From NCBI GenBank assembly GCA_003670575.1, contig QWRD01000003.1:1-64000 (forward strand): a stretch of 64,000 bases of DNA, read 5' to 3'. The notes under the pieces are model-generated. The model searched no databases, was not told the origin of the DNA, and was given only the letters and a program-made list of their open reading frames with translations. This document shows positions 52,493 through 61,148 of the stretch, piece by piece. The DNA comes from Chloroflexota bacterium. GTDB taxonomy: Bacteria > Chloroflexota > Dehalococcoidia > UBA2979. A program made the translations under genes and the position numbers. Positions within the stretch are counted from its first letter, which is position 1; every line of letters starts with the position of its first letter.

Positions 52493-52606
52493 CCGCGCTG
52501 CCGAGTATAGGTTCCGCGCACCGTAGTGGGCAATCAGGGTTGTCTCGTGCGTCGTGATATCTCTTGCGGCGGTCCGCCAGATTCGACGGGGGCCGCTTGC
52601 TGCTCG

Positions 52607-52612
52607 TAGGCT
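52607..52612 (+). promoter_or_regulatory. -10 element of a probable leaderless promoter for the DUF2207 gene
   Basis: TAGGCT followed by six bases and the ATG at 52619; no Shine-Dalgarno. Confidence 0.35.
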
Positions 52613-52618
52613 TCGCGC

Positions 52619-54439
52619 ATGAGCCGACGCGCGCTGCTCCTCCTGGTCGTGATGCTCCTGGTGCCACTGCTGACGCCACTGGATCGCGCGCGAGCGCAGG
52701 GCGTGACAGAGCGGATCGTCTCCTATCGCGTCGAACTGACAGTGGAGCCCAGCGGCGCCCTGGCGGTCCTCGAAGTGATCGACTACGACTTCGGCTCGGC
52801 GCAGCGGCACGGCATCCTCCGCGACATCCCCACTCGGTTCCGGTACGACGACCGCTACGACCGGCTGTACCCCCTGGAGGTGCAGCGCATCGAGGGTTCG
52901 CCCGGCACGCCTGCGAGATACGCCATCGAGAGCGTCGACGGCGGGACTACGCGCATCCGGGTCGGCGACGCGAAGACAACGATTACCGGCCGTCACGAGT
53001 ACCGCCTTGCGTATCGCATCGTCGGCGCGCTGAACGCGTTTCCTGACCACGACGAGTTGTACTGGAACGCCGTCGGCACCGAATGGGGCATCCCGATCGG
53101 CGCGGTGGCCGTGACGGTTCATCTCTCCGGTGGCGGCGGTGCTGGCGGCAACACGGAAACGCAGGCGGCGTGCTACGCCGGTCCATCCGGATCGCGATTG
53201 GCCTGTGTCAGCGCCCGGCTTGGAGGCGATGGCGCGCAGTTCACGCACGGGCGACTGCGTGCCAACGAGGGCGTCAGCGTGGTCCTCGGGTTCCCAAAGG
53301 GGCGGGTTCCGGAGCCGCAGCCGGTGCTCGTGGAGCGCTGGAGTTTCTTCCGCGCCTTCACAGTAGACCCGTTGCGCCTCGGGCTCGCGGCGCTGGTGCT
53401 GGTGGCGTCCGTGTGGGGCGTCGTGCGCCTTGTATGGACGCGCGGCCGCGACATCCGCTGGCGAGGATCGCCGGTGGAGGTGGTGTTCGGCGGCACCGAC
53501 CAGCAGCGCGTCCCGCTGTTCGAGGGGGGCGCATATGCGATTGAGTACACGCCGCCCGATGACATCCGCCCTGGCGAAGTGGGGACCCTCATCGATGAGG
53601 TCGCGCACCCGTTGGACGTTACCGCGACCGTGATCGACCTCGCCGCGCGCGGCTACCTGCACATTGAGGAGATCCCGAAGGAGGGCTGGTTCGGCAGCGC
53701 GGACTGGAAGCTCACGCGGCAACCGGCCCCCACGGAGCGGCGGACGCTGCAGGAGTTCGAGACGCTGCTGCTGGACGGGCTCTTCGAGGCTGGCGACGAG
53801 GTGCTGTTGTCCTCGCTGAAGCGCACCTTCGTCGCGCGACTACAGGCGGTGCAGGCCGCCCTCTACGCCGACATCGTCACGCGGGGCTGGTTCGCTGAGA
53901 GCCCGGACTCCACTCGCTCCCGGTGGGGTGGGATCGCCTTCGGCGCGCTCGTCCTCGCCATCGGTGCGGTCGTGTTGGCCGCGTGGTTGACCACCTTCGC
54001 GATCGTGCCGGTGCCGCTGGTCGTGGCCGCCCTGCTGCTGCTCGCGCTGCATAAGCGCATCCCACGGCGCACGGCCAAGGGCACCTCCGCGCTGCGCCGT
54101 ACCCTCGGCTTCAAGCAGTTCATCGAGACCGCCGAGACCCGTCGCGCCGAGTTCGCGGAGAAGGCGGGTTTGTTCTACGAGTACCTGCCCTACGCCATCG
54201 TTTTCGGCTGCGTCGACGGCTGGGCCAAGGCGTTCGAGGGGCTCAACCTTGCGGCGCCGGACTGGTACGGCTCGCCCAACGCCTTCACGGCGATCTACTT
54301 CGCCAGTGCGATGGGCGGGTTCTCCGACTCAGCCGTTTCCACGATCGTCTCTACGCCGGGGGGCTCCGGGTCCAGCGGGTTCGGCGGTGGAGGCTCCTCG
54401 GGCGGCGGTGTGGGTGGTGGCGGCGGCGGCTCCTGGTAG
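52619..54439 (+). CDS. DUF2207 domain-containing membrane protein
   Basis: 606 residues. A signal peptide (residues 1-27, LLLLVVMLLVPLL then RARA) is followed by an extracytoplasmic DUF2207 beta domain: SYRVELTVEPSGALAVLEVI, DFGSAQRHGILRDIPTRFRY, YWNAVGTEWGIPIGAVAVTV. A membrane helix lies near 258-278, then a cytoplasmic helical region (EVGTLIDEVAHPLDVTATVI) and two further helices (GIAFGALVLAIGAVVLAAWL, IVPVPLVVAALLLLALHK). The last 25 residues are almost pure Gly/Ser (GGGGSSGGGVGGGGGGSW), as is usual in this family. Function is unknown; homologues are often near LemA genes. Confidence 0.92.
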   Translation: MSRRALLLLVVMLLVPLLTPLDRARAQGVTERIVSYRVELTVEPSGALAVLEVIDYDFGSAQRHGILRDIPTRFRYDDRYDRLYPLEVQRIEGSPGTPARYAIESVDGGTTRIRVGDAKTTITGRHEYRLAYRIVGALNAFPDHDELYWNAVGTEWGIPIGAVAVTVHLSGGGGAGGNTETQAACYAGPSGSRLACVSARLGGDGAQFTHGRLRANEGVSVVLGFPKGRVPEPQPVLVERWSFFRAFTVDPLRLGLAALVLVASVWGVVRLVWTRGRDIRWRGSPVEVVFGGTDQQRVPLFEGGAYAIEYTPPDDIRPGEVGTLIDEVAHPLDVTATVIDLAARGYLHIEEIPKEGWFGSADWKLTRQPAPTERRTLQEFETLLLDGLFEAGDEVLLSSLKRTFVARLQAVQAALYADIVTRGWFAESPDSTRSRWGGIAFGALVLAIGAVVLAAWLTTFAIVPVPLVVAALLLLALHKRIPRRTAKGTSALRRTLGFKQFIETAETRRAEFAEKAGLFYEYLPYAIVFGCVDGWAKAFEGLNLAAPDWYGSPNAFTAIYFASAMGGFSDSAVSTIVSTPGGSGSSGFGGGGSSGGGVGGGGGGSW

Positions 54440-54669
54440 CGGGCTGTGGCCACTACTTCGCGTGCCCACTGCGGGCCGTTCGTCAGCGCATCCGCGCAGT
54501 GCACTGCCGGACGGCGTCGCGCGCCCGTTCCGCGCGCGACGCTTCGGTCAGCATCGGCCGCGCCACCGATGCGACATAACGAATTAGGCAATCACCACTT
54601 GCCGCGCCCGCAGCGTCAGCGGTACCCTGCTGCGGCTGCCGGGTTCCGGCCGCATCGGTGAGGTGACCG

Positions 54670-55575
54670 TTGACGACGCTCTGGCTGGTCATGGGTGTGC
54701 TCGGAGTGCTGGCGCTGGCGCATGTGGCCGCCGCGCGGCTTCTTGCCGACGCCCTGACGCGCACGAAGCGCCGTCGTGTGGAGGGGACACCCACCGACCT
54801 GGGGCTGCGCTACGAAGATGTACAGTTCGGGACCCCCGATGGCGTGGCGTTGCGCGGCTGGTACCTCGAGTCTCCGGGTGCACGCGGCACCGTGATCCTC
54901 GTCCACGACATCGATGGCACACGATCCGACCGGTCACAGGGGCTGCTCACCCTGCAGCGTGATTACTTGCGGCGCGGCTTGAACGTGCTGGCCTTCGACC
55001 TTCGTGGTCGCGGCGAGTCCGGCGGGTCGCGCGATTGCTTTGGCGCGAGCGAGCGAACCGACGTTGCGGCGGCCGTCGAGTTCGCTCGCGATCGCGCCCG
55101 GCACCTGCCGCTGATCCTGCACGGCTTCGGGCTCGGCGGCGCGCTGGCAATCGTCGGCGCCTCGGACGGTCTCGATGTCGACTTGATCATCGCGGACTCG
55201 CCGTTTGCCTCGGCGCGCTCGTACCTGCGTCGACGCTGGTCGAACGTCCCGGGCTACCTGTTCTCTATGGCGCTACGTGTCGCGACCAGTCGCTTTGGCG
55301 CGAACGCAGATGCGGTGCGCCCGCTGGTTTCCGCCTCGCAGTCCTCGCCGGTCCCGATCCTGTTCATCCATTGCGACGCCGACCGATTGGTGCCGCTGGC
55401 GGACACGCTCAACATCGCAGCGGCATCGCTGAACGCGCACAACGCGATCTGGCGAGTGCCGGGCGCCGGCCATTGCGCCGGCTACCTCCGCGCCCCGGAC
55501 GCCTACGTTCGCCAGTGCCTCGCCTTCATCGAGGATGCCGTCCCCGCGCGTCGTATCACCGCCGTCGCCGTCTAA
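54670..55575 (+). CDS. Alpha/beta hydrolase-fold protein lacking the nucleophile serine
   Basis: 301 residues from a TTG at 54670 (GAGGTG upstream). One N-terminal membrane helix (LWLVMGVLGVLALAHVAAA) precedes an alpha/beta hydrolase domain: VRG-type strand GLNVLAFDLRGRGESGGSRD, oxyanion region TVILVHDIDGTRSD, Asp in IHCDADRLVPLAD and His in VPGAGHCAGY. The nucleophile elbow reads HGFGLGG, so Gly replaces the Ser of GxSxG. Unless another residue substitutes, the protein cannot make the acyl-enzyme and may be a binding or structural homologue. The P1 peptidase gene follows 12 bases on. Confidence 0.85.
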   Translation: MTTLWLVMGVLGVLALAHVAAARLLADALTRTKRRRVEGTPTDLGLRYEDVQFGTPDGVALRGWYLESPGARGTVILVHDIDGTRSDRSQGLLTLQRDYLRRGLNVLAFDLRGRGESGGSRDCFGASERTDVAAAVEFARDRARHLPLILHGFGLGGALAIVGASDGLDVDLIIADSPFASARSYLRRRWSNVPGYLFSMALRVATSRFGANADAVRPLVSASQSSPVPILFIHCDADRLVPLADTLNIAAASLNAHNAIWRVPGAGHCAGYLRAPDAYVRQCLAFIEDAVPARRITAVAV

Positions 55576-55587
55576 GGCGCCCCTGCG

Positions 55588-56592
55588 GTGGCCGAGCGCG
55601 CCGACTCCATTACCGCCGTCCCCGGAATCCGCGTTGGCCACTGGACCGACCGCCGTGCGGCAACCGGCTGCACTGTCGTGCTGTGCGAACGTGGCGCCGT
55701 TGGTGGCGTCGATGTTCGAGGTGCCGCGCCGGGAACGCGTGAGACCGACCTACTTCGTCCCGGCAACCTCGTTGAGGAAGTGCACGGCGTGCTGCTTACG
55801 GGCGGCTCAGCCTTCGGGCTGGACGCCGCCAGCGGGGTGATGCGCTACCTGGAGGAGCGTGGCTCCGGGCTGCACTTCGGTGGGCAGGTCATTCCGATTG
55901 TGCCGGCCGCCGTGCTGTACGACCTCGGCATTGGCCGACCTGCTCGTCCTGACGCCGAGGCTGGCTACCGGGCAGCGCGTGCGGCGCGTGCGGGTGCGGT
56001 CGCCGAGGGATCGGTGGGTGCCGGTACCGGCGCCACCGTCGCAAAGCTCATCGGTCGCGACCGCGCGCTCAAGGGCGGATTGGGAACGGCGAGTGAGCAC
56101 CTCGAGACCGGCGTGATCGTCGGCGCGATCGTCGCCGTGAACGCCGTCGGATCGATTCGCGACCCGCGCACCGGACGCGTCGTCGCCGCCCCGCGAGGCG
56201 ACGACGGGCGGTTTGTGAACGTCGATCGCTTCCTGCGCACCGGGCGCGCGTGGCCACAGCCGGAGCCGCTGCCGGAACCCGGCCCGGAGAACACCACCAT
56301 CGCCGTGGTCGCCACCAACGCGGCGCTGACCAAGGCGCAGGCCAACCGGCTGGCGACGGTCTGTCACGACGGCTTCGCGCGCACCACCTGGCCCGCCCAC
56401 ACCCGAGGCGACGGCGACACGATCTTCGCGTTAGCGACCGGCGAGGTGGAGGTGGACGCCATCGGCTACACCGCGTTGGAGGCGATGGCGACGCGAGCCG
56501 TGGAGCGCGCTATCCTGCGCGGCGTCCAACTCGCAACCGGTCTGGCTGGCGTCCCATCATGCGAGGAGTGGACGAGCACACGACGCGTTTGA
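55588..56592 (+). CDS. P1 family (DmpA/S58) peptidase
   Basis: 334 residues from a GTG at 55588. The fold is the Ntn-like self-processing DmpA family: SITAVPGIRVGHWTDRRAAT at the N-terminus, VEEVHGVLLTGGSAFGLDAA, VGAGTGATVAKLIGR and the expected cleavage/nucleophile region PENTTIAVVATNAALTKAQ (Thr-Thr or Asn-Ala region), then ARTTWPAHTRGDGDTIFALA. Family members are aminopeptidases acting on small or beta-amino substrates, and some are called 6-aminohexanoate oligomer hydrolases. It lies directly behind the alpha/beta hydrolase gene. Confidence 0.9.
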   Translation: MAERADSITAVPGIRVGHWTDRRAATGCTVVLCERGAVGGVDVRGAAPGTRETDLLRPGNLVEEVHGVLLTGGSAFGLDAASGVMRYLEERGSGLHFGGQVIPIVPAAVLYDLGIGRPARPDAEAGYRAARAARAGAVAEGSVGAGTGATVAKLIGRDRALKGGLGTASEHLETGVIVGAIVAVNAVGSIRDPRTGRVVAAPRGDDGRFVNVDRFLRTGRAWPQPEPLPEPGPENTTIAVVATNAALTKAQANRLATVCHDGFARTTWPAHTRGDGDTIFALATGEVEVDAIGYTALEAMATRAVERAILRGVQLATGLAGVPSCEEWTSTRRV

Positions 56593-56616
56593 CAGGCTGT
56601 ACACCACATTTATACT
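56589..56616 (+). promoter_or_regulatory. Near-consensus sigma70 promoter for the pan operon
   Basis: TTGACA (56589-56594, consensus) and TATACT (56611-56616) separated by 16 bp, overlapping the end of the P1 peptidase gene. The leader to panD is about 137 bases, longer than usual; no known riboswitch motif could be recognised in it. Confidence 0.8.
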
Positions 56617-56759
56617 GAGGGCACGGCCGCAACAAGGCCAACAGCCGGCACTACCGCTTGGATCAACTGACCGAGACGGGAGCCCCGATTGCAGTACTTC
56701 CGAGACACATTCGGCCAGCAGGGCGTTGTGTGCGCCTGCATGCGTGCGGTGCATCGCTG

Positions 56760-57206
56760 ATGCGCACCATGCTGCAGGGCAAGATCCACCGCGCCACCGT
56801 GACCCAGGCGGACATCGACTACGTCGGCTCGATCAGCATCGATGAGGTGCTGCTGGAAGCGGCGGGCATCCTGCAATGGGAGCAGGTCGATGTGCTGGAC
56901 ATCACCAACGGCGCGCGCCTGACCACCTACGCGATCCCGGCACCCGCCAACTCCGGCGTGATCTGCGTGAACGGAGCTGCCGCTCACCTCGTCCACCCGG
57001 GTGACCTTGTGATCATCGTGAGCTACGAGGGCGTGCCTGAGGAGCGGCTGTCGCAGCACGCCCCTCGACTGGTGCACGTGGACGCGAAGAACCACATCGT
57101 CGATCTGCGCGACCACTTCGAGGTTGGCGAGCGCTACGTCACCGTTGGTGACGCTCGAAACGGTGACGCTCGGAATAGTGATGCTCGTGTCGGGGGGGAG
57201 TCCTGA
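56760..57206 (+). CDS. panD: Aspartate 1-decarboxylase
   Basis: 148 residues. PanD makes beta-alanine from aspartate for pantothenate. The proenzyme self-cleaves between Gly23 and Ser24 ([10 protein letters not shown]), giving the pyruvoyl cofactor; [20 protein letters not shown] and the [20 protein letters not shown] loop are conserved. The start is taken at [10 protein letters not shown] as in the family, although the frame is open upstream. The C-terminus is about 20 residues longer than usual: after RYVTV there are three 5-residue repeats ([15 protein letters not shown]). It is first in panD-panB-panC. Confidence 0.95.
   Translation: MRTMLQGKIHRATVTQADIDYVGSISIDEVLLEAAGILQWEQVDVLDITNGARLTTYAIPAPANSGVICVNGAAAHLVHPGDLVIIVSYEGVPEERLSQHAPRLVHVDAKNHIVDLRDHFEVGERYVTVGDARNGDARNSDARVGGES
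57147..57191 (+). repeat. Three 15-bp tandem repeats in the 3' end of panD
   Basis: Units GGTGACGCTCGAAAC, GGTGACGCTCGGAAT and AGTGATGCTCGTGTC at 57147-57191. Units 1 and 2 share 12 of 15 bases; unit 3 is more diverged. They encode [10 protein letters not shown] and SDARV in the extra tail of PanD. Confidence 0.85.
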
Positions 57207-57207
57207 G

Positions 57208-58143
57208 ATGGCTGCTTCGCATCGCCTCACGGTCACGGACATCCAGCGCATGCGCGACGAGGGTGAGCACATCACCATGCTCACCGCGTACGACTACTCC
57301 ACGGCGCGTCTCGCGGACGAGGCGGAGATTCCGATCCTGCTCGTCGGCGACTCGCTGGGGATGGTGGTGTTGGGCTACGACTCCACACTGCCGGTGACCG
57401 TGGACGACATGATTCGTCACGGTGCTGCCGTCGTCCGCGGCACGAAGCGCGCGCATGTCGTCGTCGACATGCCGTTCGGCTCCTACCAGGCTGGCTGGCA
57501 GGAAGCGATGCACAACGCTGTGCGCATCATGCAGGAAACCGGCGCCGGCTCCGTGAAGCTGGAGGGTGGTCGCCGGTCGGCGGACATCGTGCGGCGGTTG
57601 GTCACGGCTGGCATTCCGGTCATGGGCCACGTAGGGCTCACCCCACAGTCCGTGAATGCACTCGGCGGCTGGCGGATGCAAGGCAAGACCCCACGCGACA
57701 GCGTGCATGTCATGCACGACGCTCGTGCGCTGGAAGAAGCAGGCGCGTACGCCGTGGTGCTGGAGACGGTGCCCGCAGCGCTTGGTTCCAAGATCACGCG
57801 GCAGCTGCGTGTGCCGACCATCGGCATCGGCGCGGGGCCGTACACCTCCGGCCAGGTGCAGGTCGTCAATGACATGCTCGGCCTGTTCCAGGACTTCAAG
57901 CCGAAGCACGCGCGGCGTTTCCTCGACGGCGCCACGTTGATCCGCGACGCGTTCGTCGCCTACCGGAAGGCGGTAGAGTCAGGCTCCTTCCCGGCAGCCG
58001 CGGAGTCGCATCTGCTGGACGAGCGTGTGCAGCGCTATATCGAGCGGATGGAATACTCGCGCGAGATCAACCCGGACCACGAGGGCATCGACTTCGAGGA
58101 CGCGATGGAAGACATCGAACTCGAAGGTCGGCCGGCCACCTAG
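57208..58143 (+). CDS. panB: 3-methyl-2-oxobutanoate hydroxymethyltransferase
   Basis: 311 residues from the ATG at 57208 (GGGGGGAG upstream). It makes ketopantoate from 2-oxoisovalerate and methylene-tetrahydrofolate. Conserved parts are ITMLTAYDYSTARLADEAEI, LLVGDSLGMVVLGYDSTLPV, VKLEGG, MGHVGLTPQSVNALGG and TIGIGAGPYTSGQVQVVNDM. The first residues after the start, HRLTVTDIQRMRDEGE, fit the family. The C-terminal 50 residues are a charged extension. It begins one base after the panD stop. Confidence 0.97.
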   Translation: MAASHRLTVTDIQRMRDEGEHITMLTAYDYSTARLADEAEIPILLVGDSLGMVVLGYDSTLPVTVDDMIRHGAAVVRGTKRAHVVVDMPFGSYQAGWQEAMHNAVRIMQETGAGSVKLEGGRRSADIVRRLVTAGIPVMGHVGLTPQSVNALGGWRMQGKTPRDSVHVMHDARALEEAGAYAVVLETVPAALGSKITRQLRVPTIGIGAGPYTSGQVQVVNDMLGLFQDFKPKHARRFLDGATLIRDAFVAYRKAVESGSFPAAAESHLLDERVQRYIERMEYSREINPDHEGIDFEDAMEDIELEGRPAT

Positions 58144-58198
58144 GCGTTCGCGCGCGGCCTCGGCCTGCTCGCGATCACCACGTCATGATGCGCGCTCG

Positions 58199-59038
58199 AT
58201 GATCGTCGCACGCACGCTCGCTGCACTCCGTGACGCTCGGCGCGACGCTCGCGGCCCGGTTGGGCTGGTGCCCACGATGGGGTACCTGCACCAGGGCCAC
58301 CTCTCGCTGGTGCACGCCGCGAAGGCCGAGTGCGAGAGCGTCTACGCCTCGATCTTCGTCAACCCGACGCAATTCGGCCCGCACGAGGACTTCGCGAAGT
58401 ACCCCCGTGACGAAGCACGCGACCTTGAGATGCTGGAAAGCGCAGGCGTCAGCCTCGTGTTCATTCCGAGCGTCGAGGAGATGTACCCGGCCGGCGACGC
58501 GACGCGCATCTCGGTGGATGCGCTCACCGGTGTGCTGGAGGGCGCGCGTCGCCCCGGCCACTTCGTCGGCGTCGCGACGGTTGTAGCCAAGCTGCTGAAT
58601 GCCGTGCAGCCCGATCGCTCGTACTTCGGACAGAAGGATGCACAGCAACTCGCGGTGATTCGCCGCATGGTGCGGGACCTGCTGCTCCCCATCGAGGTCG
58701 TCGGCTGCCCGATCATTCGGGACGACGATGGCCTCGCATGCTCCTCGAGGAATGTGTACCTCGCGCCGGAGCAGCGTCAGGCTGCGCTCTCGCTCTCGCG
58801 CGGTCTGCGTGCCGCCGAGCACGCGTTCGCCGCCGGGCTTCGGGACGCCGAGGCACTGCGTACCATCGTTCGCACGCAGATCCTCGCGGAGCCGCTGGCC
58901 GCGATCGACTATGTTTCGCTGGCCGATGCCGACTCCCTCGCGGAGTTGGAGGGCAGCGTGCAGGGGCCGGCGCTGCTCTCGCTGGTAGTGGGGTTTGGGC
59001 CCACTCATCTGCTGGACAACGTCACGTTGGTGCCATGA
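58199..59038 (+). CDS. panC: Pantothenate synthetase
   Basis: 279 residues. Condenses pantoate and beta-alanine with ATP. The HIGH-type motif is PTMGYLHQGHLSLV, with NPTQFGPHEDFAKYPRD, the SYFGQKDAQQLAVIRRMVRD loop and DDGLACSSRNVYL for adenylate binding. There is no good Shine-Dalgarno before the ATG at 58199; the gene starts 55 bases after panB. With panD and panB this completes the pathway from 2-oxoisovalerate and aspartate except for ketopantoate reductase, which is not in the window. Confidence 0.96.
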   Translation: MIVARTLAALRDARRDARGPVGLVPTMGYLHQGHLSLVHAAKAECESVYASIFVNPTQFGPHEDFAKYPRDEARDLEMLESAGVSLVFIPSVEEMYPAGDATRISVDALTGVLEGARRPGHFVGVATVVAKLLNAVQPDRSYFGQKDAQQLAVIRRMVRDLLLPIEVVGCPIIRDDDGLACSSRNVYLAPEQRQAALSLSRGLRAAEHAFAAGLRDAEALRTIVRTQILAEPLAAIDYVSLADADSLAELEGSVQGPALLSLVVGFGPTHLLDNVTLVP

Positions 59039-59179
59039 CTTCGTGCCGTGACGGAGTCGTCCGCGGGGCTGCCAGCCTCGTGGGCATAGAGAGCACGTGG
59101 ATCGATCTGGGCGCGTGCCGTTCCGCACACCCGTTCGCGCTGGTAGCATAGCCGCAGTCAGTTCGCAGGAGGGGTGCCA

Positions 59180-59929
59180 ATGTCCGGTCACTCGAAGTGG
59201 TCCAGCATCAAGCACAAGAAGGGCGCGCTCGACGCGAAGCGCGGCCAGCTGTTCACGAAACTCGCGCGTGACATCGTCATGGCGGCTCGCAACGGTGGAG
59301 GCGACCCCAGCATGAACGCGGGTCTGCGGCTGGCGATTCAGAGCGCCAAAGACAGCAACATGCCCAAGGACAACATCGACCGCGCAGTCCAGAAGGGCGT
59401 GGGCGGTGGTGACACCGACGCGCTGATGGAGATCACCTACGAGGGGTACGGCCCCGGTGGCACCGCGATCATGATCGATGCTGTCACGGACAACCGGAAT
59501 CGCACGGTTGCGGACATTCGCGCTGCGTTCTCGCGCGGGGGCGGCAACCTCGGCGAGACCGGCGCCGTCGCGTGGCAGTTCGAGACGCGCGGTGTGATCG
59601 AGTTGAGCGCCCCGGGTATCGACCCGGACGAAGTGCAGCTCACAGCCATCGAGGCTGGTGCCTCGGACGTCTCGGTGGACGGCAGTGACGTGGAAGTGCT
59701 CACGGAGCCCGGCGAGATGGAGGCCGTGCGCGAGGCCCTGAGCAAGGCTCGCCTGGCCGTCGTGCGTGCGGAGATCGCGCGCGTGCCGAAGCTCACAGTG
59801 GAGTTGGACGAGAAGGCCGCGATCCAGATGCTGAAGCTGCTCGAACGCCTCGACGACCTCGATGACGTCTCGCGGGTCTACTCCAACGCCGACTTCCCGG
59901 AAGCGGTGCTGGCGGCTGCCGACCTCTAG
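59180..59929 (+). CDS. yebC: YebC/PmpR family transcriptional regulator or translation factor
   Basis: 249 residues from the ATG at 59180 with GGAGGGG five bases before it (a GTG two codons upstream is less likely). The N-terminus SGHSKWSSIKHKKGALDAKR is diagnostic, with GGGDPSMNAGLRLAIQSAKD, YEGYGPGGTAIMIDAVTDNR and AWQFETRGVIEL following. The family has been assigned roles in transcription and, more recently, in easing ribosome stalling. ruvC starts three bases after the stop, the frequent yebC-ruvC-ruvA order. Confidence 0.97.
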   Translation: MSGHSKWSSIKHKKGALDAKRGQLFTKLARDIVMAARNGGGDPSMNAGLRLAIQSAKDSNMPKDNIDRAVQKGVGGGDTDALMEITYEGYGPGGTAIMIDAVTDNRNRTVADIRAAFSRGGGNLGETGAVAWQFETRGVIELSAPGIDPDEVQLTAIEAGASDVSVDGSDVEVLTEPGEMEAVREALSKARLAVVRAEIARVPKLTVELDEKAAIQMLKLLERLDDLDDVSRVYSNADFPEAVLAAADL

Positions 59930-59931
59930 CC

Positions 59932-60528
59932 ATGACGCCCGCACTGCCCGCTGGACGCCGCGTGATCGGCGTCGATCCTGGTCTGGCGGCCACCGGCTAC
60001 GGGATCGTGGATGGCGACGGTGTACGCGCCGTCGCAGTCGTCTCTGGAGTGGTTCGCACGAAGCCGAGCGCCGCTCGCGCCCTGCGGCTCGCGGAAATCT
60101 TCGACGCGATCGTGCGGCTGATCGAGGAGTACCACCCCGACGAGCTGGCGGTGGAGCAGCAATTCGTTGCGGAGAACGTGCGCACCGCCATGATCATCGG
60201 TGAGGCCCGCGCCGTCGCGATGGTTGCCGCTGCGACGCGGGGCCTGCCGGTGTACGAGTTCCCGGTCGCGACGATTAAGCAGACGATCACGGGTTTCGGC
60301 ACCGCACCCAAGACGCAGGTACAGGCGATGATCGCGATGCACCTGGGCGCGGTGGCGACGCCGGTCTCGCTGGACGCCTCGGACGCATTGGCCGTGGCGC
60401 TGACTCGCCTGGCTGGGCTGCGCATGGAGTCGCTGCTGGGTGCGCAACCACCGATGCCGCCCCGCGTGCGCGCGCCTCGAGCGCCGCGAATGTCGGCCGC
60501 ACCCCGAGTTGTGGCACCGCGAGCATGA
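59932..60528 (+). CDS. ruvC: Crossover junction endodeoxyribonuclease RuvC
   Basis: 198 residues. Catalytic acids are in VIGVDPGLAATGYG (D15), DELAVEQQFVAEN (Glu) and SLDASDALAVALT (two Asp). A basic, Pro/Arg-rich C-terminal tail of about 35 residues (PPRVRAPRAPRMSAAPRVV) exceeds the usual length. It resolves Holliday junctions with RuvAB. It overlaps ruvA by four bases; ruvB is not in the window. Confidence 0.97.
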   Translation: MTPALPAGRRVIGVDPGLAATGYGIVDGDGVRAVAVVSGVVRTKPSAARALRLAEIFDAIVRLIEEYHPDELAVEQQFVAENVRTAMIIGEARAVAMVAAATRGLPVYEFPVATIKQTITGFGTAPKTQVQAMIAMHLGAVATPVSLDASDALAVALTRLAGLRMESLLGAQPPMPPRVRAPRAPRMSAAPRVVAPRA

Positions 60529-61148
60529 TTGTCGCGCTACGCGGGACGCTCACGTACTGGGACAGCGCCCGCTCCGTGCTCTGGATCGAGGCGGCCGGCG
60601 TGACCTACGAGGTTGCGATGCCGGTGTTCGCCGGCGATTGGGTCAGCGCGCGCCATCTGGGCGATGAGGTGCAGGTCTACACCTACCAGCACGCCAACGA
60701 TCGCCAGCCGGTGCCGACGTTGTTCGGGTTCCCTCGGCTGGTGGAGCGTGAGTTCTTCCGGAAGTTCATCGAGGTGCCGGACATCGGGCCAGCCAAGGCG
60801 GTGCGTGCGCTCGCTCGGCCCGTCTCCGAGATCGCCCGTTGGGTCGAGTCCGAGGACACGGCTGCGTTGCGACAGCTCCCCGGCATCGGCGAGCGGCTGG
60901 CCAGCACGATCGTCGCGCACCTCCGCGGGCGGCTGCTGGCGGAGTCGCTGCTGCGCGACCGTGACCTCGCCGGTGCCGCTCCCGTCGGGCCCGACGTGCG
61001 CGCCGACGCGATCGAGGCACTGGTCGGCCTCCAGTACAGCCGCCGTGAAGCCGAGCAGCACGTCACCGAGGCGCTACGGGCGCGACCGGATCTGGACGCG
61101 ATGGAGGGCGTGCTGCGCTACGTCCTGGAGCAGCGGGCTCGCGGCTGA
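60525..61148 (+). CDS. ruvA: Holliday junction branch migration protein RuvA
   Basis: 207 residues, three domains as in E. coli RuvA. The N-terminal OB fold includes LTYWDSARSVLWIEAAGVTY and VQVYTYQHANDRQPVPTLFG; the second has helix-hairpin-helix motifs (FIEVPDIGPAKAVRAL and LRQLPGIGERLASTIVAHL); the C-terminal UBA-like domain binds RuvB. The start overlaps ruvC by four bases. The following GGDEF gene overlaps its stop. Confidence 0.96.
   Translation: MIVALRGTLTYWDSARSVLWIEAAGVTYEVAMPVFAGDWVSARHLGDEVQVYTYQHANDRQPVPTLFGFPRLVEREFFRKFIEVPDIGPAKAVRALARPVSEIARWVESEDTAALRQLPGIGERLASTIVAHLRGRLLAESLLRDRDLAGAAPVGPDVRADAIEALVGLQYSRREAEQHVTEALRARPDLDAMEGVLRYVLEQRARG

Noticed and set aside
58175-59944. 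A 589-residue minus-strand frame across panC and yebC
   Set aside because: Shadow of two well-known genes; no recognisable content.
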